NCBI RefSeq assembly: GCF_000764305.2
Contig: NW_025947148.1
Location: 186,001-250,000 of the forward strand
From: Hyalella azteca
Lineage: Eukaryota; Arthropoda; Malacostraca; Amphipoda; Hyalellidae
Direction: 5' to 3'
Length of the DNA stretch: 64,000 bases
Position 1 is the first letter of the stretch. Every line of letters starts with the position of its first letter. The notes below the pieces were generated by a model, which was given only the letters and a program-made list of their open reading frames with translations, made no database searches and was not told where the DNA came from. The position numbers and the translations under genes were made by a program. Positions 1 to 8,238 of the stretch are shown piece after piece.

Positions 1-369
1 TTCTCCACAACATTCTCTTGTCTGCTCTTGAACACGTTCATACTCGAAGCGTCGACGATGCAATCATGCCACCTTGTATAAACCATGAGTATACAATATA
101 CTTGTATACTGCTATGAAGTCGCCATGCAGACGTCGGTAGCAGAGGCATGGAATATTCATAATTTTAATGGAGCTTCCTTTTCATACTTATGAGAAAAGT
201 AGCTAATGCTTTAGCATTTATAATTTATAAAATTTTCACCCGTAAAAACATGTCAGACAAACATTTAAGTGGACAAAACATGAATAAAAAACTGTAATAG
301 GTTTAACTGTCCTGGTATTATAAAACTTCCGCGTAAATGATGCTTAAAGTTAATGCGGTAATTATGCTG

Positions 370-895
370 TCACCCCCTCAGGGGGGACTTATGACGTGTG
401 TCTGTGCTCGTCAAAAGTCCTATGGGATTTCGCGCTCCTATGGGGATTGTTCTTGAGCGCCCCACCGCAGAGCTCGCGGTGTCTGACTGCAGGTCTCAGT
501 TGTGGGGTTAAGTTATTATGAAGGGAGGATTCCTTACATTAAGTTATTATGTAGGTAGGATTCCTTACATTTCACTTCTCTGTCTCTCTCGCGCGGGCGG
601 CCGACGTCCCGTGTAAGCGACCTCTTGTTCGAGTGTCTTCGTTTCTGTTGCTTTTCACCTGTCCCTCCTTGTCACTTCGTCTCTTTGAGATGCTAACGCT
701 GCTTCCTTCGAGCCAGCTTCAGCGGGCTGGACATCTGAGACCTTCTGCCCTTTGTGGGTGATGAACAATTTGTGATATTAAATAATTGAGACCTTCCGCC
801 TCGCTGGTGACGTTATACTTTGACCATCGGTGCGAAACAGCTTGATAGCTGAAGCGCTAGCAAACCATTATAATACTACTACTACTACTACTTAT
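370..895 (+). mobile_element. Possible 3' end of a retroelement with (ACT)n tail
   Basis: This stretch is clearly more GC-rich than its flanks and ends in an ACT microsatellite at about 879-892, as many CR1- and RTE-type LINEs and derived SINEs do. It contains a direct duplication near 511-571, in which a block of about 30 bases running from AAGTTATTATG to GGATTCCTTACAT is repeated. No protein-coding domain is visible. The assignment to a retroelement is inference from composition and from the microsatellite terminus. It could instead be a GC-rich regulatory or untranslated region. Confidence 0.3.
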
Positions 896-3796
896 GCTGC
901 CAAAATTCTAATTGTTACCATTTTTGGATTTGAGGGGACATATTCTCTGTTAAGCCCTAGTGGCTTAGGCGAAATTTAGATACTCAGGTTTCAAGGAGTT
1001 TTATTGGGCAATCTTGAAAACGTAATTTCTGTAAGAATGACATCAGAAATATTAACTATCTTAATACATAAGATAAACAAATATAAGCAAAATTATATCC
1101 AAGTTAACCAAAAAAATGTATCATATCAGAATCAATACCGTAATGAAAGACTAATAAATTGCAGGACTTAACTCACCGAAGTATTTCGCCACTAAAGAGG
1201 TTTGACTACGAATGACAATTTATGTCCAGGTAAACTTCGGTCGGATGACTGAAGGTCTAAAGTCTAAACAGAAAGATTACGTGAAGCGTACAAGTGAAAA
1301 ATTGCGATTGATTGAAAAATCAAAATGATTACTCAAGACTAATTCTTGCGTTATTGTTAATAGGTCAGTGACGTCGAACTTGAATGAAAAAAATTCATGC
1401 AATTCTTCAATGCTCTATATAACCCTTACCACGTTAACCGTCGTACTGGTTCCGTCTGTAGTATTTTTGTAAACGGATGTAAAACAATCCATTAAATATT
1501 CATCCATGTAATGTTTAGATTCGTTAAGTTAAGTTCAGTTTATTATCCACAGTTAATCCACCTTTAGTACCTACGACCAGACTATATGTTACATACATTC
1601 CAACCTAACCCTTGATATCATATCGTATTTATATGTATCATACGCTAAGTCCCAGTAGCGCTGAGGGAGCTTAATGTTTATGACAAAATATTGCGTTAAA
1701 AACCAACTGATGAGGTGCATCTTTAAGCCTTCTCCACTGTACGGAGTCGTCCATTGTGTGTAAAATGTGTTCGGCCATACCATTTATATACTTTCTTCTA
1801 TTAGCTCAAAGTTAAACTAACTGTCATAGGTACTAAAATAAGTGAGAGGAAAATGAAGAAAATTACACGCTCAAAGTGAATATGTAATACAAAGGCACAT
1901 CACAAGTAAGATATCTTATAACAAAAACTAATCAAATTTGAGGCATGGGATAATAGGTAGAAAATATTACCATTCACAATTTCTTTAATTTTAACGTTTA
2001 GACCTCACGACAATCATAACCATAAATGCTTTTATACGCTCCTTAACGCGACAAATTTTCCATTTGATTCGCTGGTCGAACGTAACGATCCGATAACTGA
2101 ACTTGTTGGACACGCGTGAGGACGGTTTTATACTTGAAAAATTTGAACGAGTTTTCATGAATTAGTTGATATTTAGTTCCTATGTCCAACAACTGAGCTA
2201 ACTAAGACAGACTTATTAGTTTCGTCCTCTCCTAAGCAATCGTACTACTTCCTTTAGTTTATGAGCAATCTAAATATGGCAGCCGATCCCGGCTAGCAGC
2301 AACGAGACGATGGCAAGGCAGTTGCATGACTGAGTATTAGAGCATCCACATAAACACAATAAATATTATACAATTGATATTTCGTCACAAATCAGTGGAA
2401 TGTATCAAGATGTGTTGCTAAAGACTTAGAGAAATTCGAAAGTACTTGAAAGATTGAAACTAAATCAAGAGCTTCCTGTTTACATATAACGGATTAAATA
2501 AATTTATCAGTAACTCCATTCGCAGCTTTACTACCAATTTTTGAGAACGGTCATTCGTGAGAAAAATTTTCTCAGACGATTCCTGAATTGTTCAACAGTG
2601 TGAATCAGTCGTAAATTCGTAAAGCTGCGACGAATCGTATATGGTCGGCCTTTTTATTACATACCTTATCAGGTATGTAAATAACAGAAAATCGAAACAT
2701 AAATTTCCATAAATTTACATAAGAATAAAATTGCCTCCAATGTATGCTTACAGCTACAACAATCATTTTAGATAGTCTCAAATCACAACTTATCAATTTC
2801 AATAGAAATTTGTTAGTTCAAAACCAATCGTCAATGGATAACTTGCAATTGAAAACGTATACATATTTGTATCATTTGATTGCTGAAATCGCAAATCAAC
2901 CAAGAATTTAAGAGCCAGATTACGGAGTAAATAACATTAAAATCTTTCTACTAACAATTCAACAATAAGTTTTCATGTTCATGACTTCATTGTAAATTAA
3001 GTTATTCCAATAATGACGTTTGTATTCCTGGAGTTTTGATCTGATGATGGCGCTGGTCTCGTAAAAAGTTGCAACAGAAATAGAGTGAATTTGCTTGGCC
3101 TTCATTTGCTTTTAAATTCTTGGAAAGAATAAACATATATTAGCAATCAAATAAATCGTCAAATATTTAGATGAGCTTAAATGCTACGTGTTTAATCCTA
3201 AAAGGCAAGATAAGGCGTAATGTTTCTACAGATAAAATTTCGTATTTTTCCACTGCACTTGCGAAAGTGATGCGAGCTACAAGTTAATGTTAGGGCCACT
3301 ACAGGCAAGAGCTCCGCTAAATCAAATGAGTGTTTTCTGGTTACTAAAAAATGCAATAAGAAAATTCGGGCATGATAAGGGACTTATGAGAGTTATCGAA
3401 TAAGGAACACACTTGTGGGTTATTATTGAATGTGACAAACAGTAGTTCACAATGGATAGTAGTTAACAGTGGACTATATAGTGAACAATGGTGATCTATC
3501 AAGGCAATGGTGAGAGATAATGACAAGTAAATAAGAATTATCAAAAATGCAGTCAAAAAGAAGAGATAAAAGTTGTTCATAGTGGGAACACTGGCCTTCT
3601 GGGGTGAGAGTACTCAGAAGAAGGAACTTAAATACTTCACAATAATGAGATCAACAAAAATTTAAAATAAGACAAAGCTCCTCTTATAGTAAATTTAACT
3701 AAAAGCTAAGATCACAGGATGAAGACTCCAGTCAATATTCCATGGCAAAACTCCCAATCGATGGCAACAAGAATCGAACATGGACGGTGTCCTCCG
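896..3796. other. AT-rich stretch, no gene seen
   Basis: This is the 3' flank of BTB-BACK gene A, which lies on the minus strand. It is AT-rich and has only short chance open frames. No canonical AATAAA on the minus strand lies close to the stop codon of gene A. The nearest candidates I found are an ATTAAA at about 3191-3196 and an AATAAA near 2655, so the 3' UTR end is undetermined. Confidence 0.5.
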
Positions 3797-4712
3797 TCAG
3801 TCGATGGCGAGTGCGATGATTGAAACAAAATTCATGATAAAGTCCTTCTTTGTATTTTTCTGTCTTCTGCCATCAGGGGCTCCGTGAGAACCGTTGTTGA
3901 CTTGATTGCGAGGTCGGGCCATTTCGTTGACGACATCGTGGAACAAGCTGGGGACATTCGGACACGAGCTTTTCTTCTTGATTTTCTGTTTGACAAACTC
4001 AATTTCTTCGCTGGTGTAGAATTTCTCCATCAGATGCACCTGTTGCGCGGATAGGGTCAGTAGTCTTGGGGTGGTGAGGATGTCAGCCAAAACTTGCCGA
4101 CGTCCCGTGAGCGTCATCGGCTGGTGTTCCCTGCGGCATTGCGCACTCGACCAACGAAACATCGCATCCAGGATCAACGACTCGTCGGGGACGACGAGCG
4201 AGTCGCTTCTCAGGACTTTGAGGAGAAGCGAGTGCGGAATTGACTCAAGATTCTCCGAGGATAAAACCTCGACGGCATGGGCGTTAATATGAGACCAGCA
4301 ATTGCGAACAAGGATCGCGCACGCTTCGGTTGGGTCGGCTACAATAATGCGACCAGGAGCGGATTTCAAGCGGTGTAGTGAGGGCTTACATTGATGTCCG
4401 AGATGATGTGGTTCAGACATGGAGACGTGAAATGCTTTTGATGGAGGGTTAAGGGACGGATAAAGGCGTTGACAATCACCTTGGATGTTGTCACGAGGAT
4501 CGTTACAGAGAGGAGGTGCAGAGGGAAGGGTGTTAGGGGCGTAGAGGTCTGCCCAAGCGAGGATCTGGAGCACGTTGGAAGGCTTGAGTTTCCTGGAGAG
4601 GTGGTCGACGATGTGGAGCACCAGTTCCGGACACAGGAACTCGATGGCCACCTTCAGCGTCCCCAGGGCAGACTGGGTGCCTTCCGCAACACATCCACAT
4701 CCGTATAACCAC
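3797..4712 (-). CDS. BTB-BACK protein gene A, exon 3: end of BTB, insert, BACK, C-terminus
   Basis: This is the last coding exon. It supplies residues 92-395 of a modelled 395-residue protein. It begins after a good acceptor (TTTCTTTTCAG, ending at 4713); the first base completes a codon split AG|G. Residues 92-150 (starting WLYGC) read as the last helices of BTB and the linker to BACK. Residues 218-338 match the BACK pattern of BTBD1/2/3/6 proteins, with the recognisable ILDAMFRWSSAQCRR and PRLLTL segments. Between them is a proline-rich insert of about 65 residues with PSAPP (154-158) and LYPSL (174-178), which match the P[ST]AP (TSG101) and LYPxnL (ALIX) motif forms. The tail is Arg/Lys/Asn-rich and ends in a hydrophobic stretch (382-395) finishing in Ile-Asp. 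Family members are CUL3 ubiquitin-ligase adaptors; that role here is inferred. The PHR domain of BTBD1/2/3/6 is absent. Gene B at 40.5 kb is its paralogue. Confidence 0.85.
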
Positions 4713-4868
4713 CTGAAAAGAAACGAGGTTATTAACTTTTTTATATATTAACTTTATTTTTTTTTATAATGAGAACATGAAGACAGAACATTGTGAACTT
4801 AAATGCTGTTCATTGAATGGAAATCATAAAATTATAACGTATGGACGATACGATTATCGGTTCATTTC

Positions 4869-6130
4869 ATATCGGTTCAGTCCTTCCTCGAAAATATGCA
4901 CGGCACGGTTTGCTTCAACGGTGTGACCTCAGAAGTTTTTCCAGTCAGCAGCGGAATGAAGCAGGGCTGCGTGCTCGCGCCCACGCTTTTTGGTATCTTC
5001 TTCTCCATGCTTCTTCGGTACGCCTTCGCGGACTGTAACGAAGGCGTTTTCATACACACCAGACACGACGGCAAGCTCTTCAATATAGCCCGTCTTCGGG
5101 CCAAAACCAAGGTCAACAGGGTCCTAATCCGCGAGATGCTCTTCGCCGACGATGCGGCATTGGCATCGCATACCGAGGGAGGACTCCAGCAGCTTATCAC
5201 CCGCTTTGCTTATGCCTGTAAAGAGTTTGGCCTGACCATCAGCCTGGGAAAGACCAAGGTATTGTCCCAGGGCACTGGGACTCCCCCGAGCATTGTTCTG
5301 GATGGTTACACCCTGGAGGTCGTCGAGAACTTTACCTATCTCGGGTCCAGTATCTCCAGTTCACTGTCCATCGACTCCGAGATAAACAGCAGGATTGCTA
5401 GGGCCGCCACAGTCCAGTCATGGCCAAATTAACCCAGCGAGTTTGGAACAACTCGAGCCTGACCGTGAAGACTAAACTGTGCGTCTACAAGGCTTGCGTC
5501 CTCGGCACTCTCCTGTACGGTTGCGAGACATGGACCACCTATGCGGGGCACGAAAGGAAACTCGACGGCTTCCACATGAGGTGTCTCCGGCGCATACTGC
5601 AGATCAAGTAGCAGGACAGAGTTCCCAATTCTGTGGTACTAGAGCGATCAAATATGATCAGTCTGCTCTCAGTTCTCAGCGAGAGACGTCTCAAGTGGCT
5701 GGAGCATTTCAGTAGGATGGGAGCGGGCCGCATACCCAAAGACCTCCTCTATGGCGAGCTCGTGGAAGGCCGACGGAAAACGGGACGCCCGAAACTACGC
5801 CTCAAGGACATCTGCATGAAGGATTTGAAACGGTGCCGCATCGACCCATCCTCGTGGGAGACCCAAGCAGCTGACCGCCAGGGTTGGAGACTCGCTGTCG
5901 GGCAGGCCGTGTCCTGCGCTGAGGTCGAGCGCCGCGATGGCGACTCTCAGAGGAGATTCAGACGGAAACAGCGGGCGACGCAGCAGCGACAGCCATCTGC
6001 CTTCACCTGTGATGGCTGTGGATTGGATTGTCACTCCAGGATCGTTCTGCAGAGCCACTCTCGGCGATGCAGGCGGGACCGATAGCTAACCCATCGTCTC
6101 TCGAGACGGACGGATGCCGACGACGAGTAT
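4869..6130 (+). mobile_element. 5'-truncated non-LTR retrotransposon (LINE), degenerate
   Basis: The fragment sits in intron 2 of gene A, antisense to the gene. It holds the second half of a reverse transcriptase, a connector and a C-terminal zinc-knuckle-like end, then a short GC-rich 3' tail (about 6086-6130) with no poly-A or microsatellite terminus that I can see. The 5' limit is uncertain: the reading frame is open to about 4860 but recognisable RT sequence starts near 4880. The GC content is well above that of the surrounding intron. It resembles the RTE-like or endonuclease-type LINEs widespread in animals; I cannot fix the clade without a search. Confidence 0.8.
4872..6085 (+). pseudogene. 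Broken reverse transcriptase of a LINE
   Basis: RT hallmarks are visible in order. The GMKQGCVLAPTLF block (near 4950-4995) is followed by the LFADDAA catalytic box (near 5140-5158), whose two Asp bind metal in active enzymes. Next come the LTISLGKTKVL block (near 5230-5262) and the thumb-like LGTLLYGCETWTTY segment (near 5500-5540). The last part has a GRPKLRLKD motif and a Cys-x2-Cys-x12-His-x5-Cys cluster near the end. Two lesions are seen. A tandem duplication of CAGTC near 5409-5418 shifts the frame just after the IARAATV motif, and an in-frame TAG at 5609-5611 replaces the Trp expected in the conserved IKWQDRV context. The N-terminal endonuclease and early RT blocks are missing. The copy is therefore dead. 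The protein is described only, not restored. Confidence 0.85.
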
Positions 6131-6727
6131 CTTTTTAAATATTTCAGTACTTTTATTTAGAAATTCAAAAAGTGACAAAATAAAAGAGACTATTCTTTGT
6201 TTCGTGCTCTTTAGTGAAGACAATAGACGTCATTAAGTGTATCAATATATTAATAAAGTAATCCAGAAATGAAATTAAAAATCTAAATAACCCTAGGCGA
6301 CCAATGATAAAGAGCAATAAAATTTTTTAATGCAACTACAAATAATACCATAGAAAGTAACAATAACCTGACGCACATAAAGGTGCCTATGACCGCAGAA
6401 TTTAAAATTAAGATATCGGACGGAACTGAAGGCTCATAAATTCTATAACGATAACAATCAATGGTCGGTATACAGGGTTATTGCGATTATTTCAAAGAGC
6501 TTCACTGAGCAGCGTTTATCAGACCGCCAATACAATCAATATCCGAACAATGCCAATCCTGCCGATACTTGAATGCATTAAAATATCAGAAACATTGCAT
6601 TTTTGGTCTATAAATTAATTATATCTTATCTCTTAGCAAATACATTGTTAACTGCTTACGTAGTATTGATTATTTTATGTTGACACAATCAGATACCAAA
6701 GCTCCATCAGGGTTAAACTTAGTCCGC

Positions 6728-6888
6728 ATAAAACTATTCTCACCCGATGAGGTTAATAAAATGTGATGGATTAACATCAATAGTGAAGGTGTTTAGGAAG
6801 GGTAAACTATAAAACTATTCTCACCTGATGAGGTTAATAAAATGTGATGGATGGACATCAGGAATAGTGAAGGTGTTCTGGGAAGGGT
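6728..6888. repeat. Tandem duplication (81-bp period) of the BTB exon donor end
   Basis: Two copies, about 6728-6803 and 6809-6888, share the block AAAACTATTCTCACC.GATGAGG and the following bases. The upstream copy, as read on the minus strand, is the true 3' end of exon 2 with donor CATCAG|GTGAGA. The other copy, 81 bp further into the intron, has a degenerate site (CATCGG|GTGAGA) and a mutated coding part. It could act as a decoy donor. Reading through to it would meet an immediate TGA after residue 91. Confidence 0.8.
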
Positions 6889-7037
6889 TGCGAAGGGGTC
6901 CCACGAGTAAGCTCCTGAAGTAGTCGTTGCTGTGACTGAGCACCCACGAGTGGGCGGGTATGCGCTCCATGGCGTTCTCCGACCCCACCAGTAGCGTGAT
7001 GTCCGCTCCTCGCTCGCTCTCGAACAACTGACTAAAC
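6825..7037 (-). CDS. BTB-BACK protein gene A, exon 2: core of BTB domain
   Basis: This 213-bp exon encodes residues 21-90 plus two split codons. The acceptor is CTCGTGCAG|G (ending at 7038) and the donor AG|GTGAGA at 6824. It reads as a BTB/POZ core: the GADITLLVG strand with the pocket Asp (D32), then ERIPAHSWVL (44-53) with the conserved Ala-His, then a DYFRSLL helix (58-64) and DVHPSHFINLIR leading into exon 3. BTB domains form dimers and, in this family, bind the CUL3 N-terminus. The block ERIPAHSWVL is identical in gene B. Compared with gene B there are six extra codons, in the loop after the SLLVGP helix. Both intron boundaries are phase 2, as in gene B, which supports the structure and the paralogy. 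Confidence 0.85.
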
Positions 7038-7061
7038 CTGCACGAGTATAGGAGTTCCGTG

Positions 7062-7612
7062 CCGATGGCTGTAATGTTGAATAATTCGGTGACGATGGCT
7101 GTAATGTTGAATAATTTGGTGACTATGGCTGTAATGTTGAATAATTCAGTGCAATGATAGTATAGAATAGAAGTGTCGGCACTGAAGAAATAGGCCCATG
7201 GCCTGTTGCCAATTCTTGAATTTTTCGTGACTTGATTCACAAGGAGACGGTGGCTGTAATGTTGAATAATTCGGTGCCGATGGCTGTAATGTTGAATAAT
7301 TCGGTGAAGATGGCTGTAATGTTGAATAATTCGGTGAAGATGGCTGTAATGTTGAATAATTCCGTGAAGATGGCTGTAATGTTGAATAATTCGGTGATGA
7401 TGGCTGTAATGTTGAATAATTCCGTGAAGATGGTCTCTTATACACATCTAGATGTGTATAAGAGACAGTGGCTGTAATGTTGAAATTCCGTGAAGATGGC
7501 TGTAATGTTGAATAATTCGGTGATGATGGCTGTAATGTTGAATAATTCCGTGAAGATGGCTGTAATGTTGAATAATTCAGTGAAGATGACTGTAATGTTG
7601 AATAATCACAGT
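7062..7612. repeat. 30-bp minisatellite in intron 1 of gene A
   Basis: The unit is GATGGCTGTAATGTTGAATA followed by ATTCGGTGAA, with small variants. One array runs about 7062-7155 and a second about 7250-7612, separated by about 95 bp of non-repeat sequence. The period is exactly 30 bp, so it stays open in several frames and gives spurious ten-residue peptide repeats on both strands. The spacers are not unique, so it is not a CRISPR array. The second array is interrupted by the adapter palindrome at 7433-7468, and the unit just after that lacks three bases. Confidence 0.95.
7433..7468. other. Nextera/Tn5 mosaic-end junction adapter (artefact)
   Basis: Two Tn5 mosaic ends meet head to head: GTCTCTTATACACATCT then AGATGTGTATAAGAGACAG. 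This is the circularisation junction of Nextera mate-pair libraries. The right half is the complete 19-base mosaic end; the left half lacks its first two bases. It makes translated peptides such as VSYTHLDVYKRQ, a known adapter-derived sequence. The sequence is not biological. The assembly joined a mate-pair read inside a minisatellite here, so the copy number and order of the surrounding repeats cannot be trusted. Confidence 0.97.
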
Positions 7613-8179
7613 GAATGGTTTCCTCAATATATACAGCACGTCTGCTCTCGAAATACGGATGGAACAAATAGATAAACCTATGCAAATATCATTGTTAGAG
7701 TAACGCATGACTTAACCACTGAATCTTAAGAACGGTCGAAAAGAACAACTGTCATAATCTGGCAGCGATAAGAGATAACAGGCATACAACTGTAATTTCT
7801 GCATTCTACTTTGATCGAGCGATCACATTTCAATGTGATAACATTAATTACGCAATCAGGGCTGGGGTGCATGGCTTATTTTGTGTTTAACATGTTTGAA
7901 AGCTCTAGGCGTGGAAATTTGTAGCCATTGCTCACATGCTAGAACCAAAAAGGGCTAAATCTCTATAGTGCTGAATAATTCTCAAGAGGTGAAAAAAAGT
8001 TTAACAATGCCTCAGACAGAAATTTACAATGAAACAAAGTTAGACCCGACGAAGTTAGAAACACAGCGAGAATATTGCACTATACGAAAATAAGTGTAAA
8101 CATAATTAAATTATTTATGGAATTACTAGAAAACGTGATTTTCATTAATAAATGTAAACACGAAGAGAAATAAACTCAC

Positions 8180-8238
8180 ATGTCTTTGTTGACATCTTCG
8201 CTGGAGGAGCAAACGACGCAAGCTTGCATGGTGCCCAT
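8180..8238 (-). CDS. BTB-BACK protein gene A, exon 1: start exon
   Basis: This is a short candidate first coding exon: ATG in the context CCAGCCATGG, 19 codons, then donor GACAT|GTGAGTTT, close to the ideal consensus. The split codon AT|G joins exon 2 in phase, giving a protein that begins MGTMQACVVC and runs into the BTB domain. An in-frame TGA lies 13 codons upstream of the ATG, so the start is well defined if the exon is used. The 1142-bp intron 1 contains the minisatellite. The identification rests on phase, donor quality and upstream stop, not on similarity: no matching exon was found for gene B. A second in-frame ATG three codons on could also be used. Confidence 0.6.

Larger units (their letters stand above)
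4713..6824 (-). other. Intron 2 of gene A, with LINE insertion
   Basis: This 2112-bp intron lies between the BTB exon and the BACK exon. The donor reads CATCAG|GTGAGA and the acceptor TTTTCAG|G, both phase 2. About 1.25 kb of it is an antisense non-LTR retrotransposon fragment. Removing that leaves about 860 bp, close to the 875-bp equivalent intron of gene B, which suggests the length difference is largely the insertion. Confidence 0.75.

Noticed and set aside
4071..4708. Plus-strand frames of 73 and 79 codons
   Set aside because: They are shadows of the GC-rich minus-strand BACK exon of gene A.
4877..5200. Minus-strand frames inside the LINE
   Set aside because: They are antisense shadows of the reverse transcriptase frame.
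7062..7612. CRISPR-like regular repeat
   Set aside because: Units are contiguous 30-bp tandem copies without unique spacers, in animal-type DNA.
7232..7675. Long open frames on both strands with ten-residue repeats and the peptide SYTHLDVYKRQ
   Set aside because: They are products of a 30-bp minisatellite plus a sequencing adapter, not a gene.
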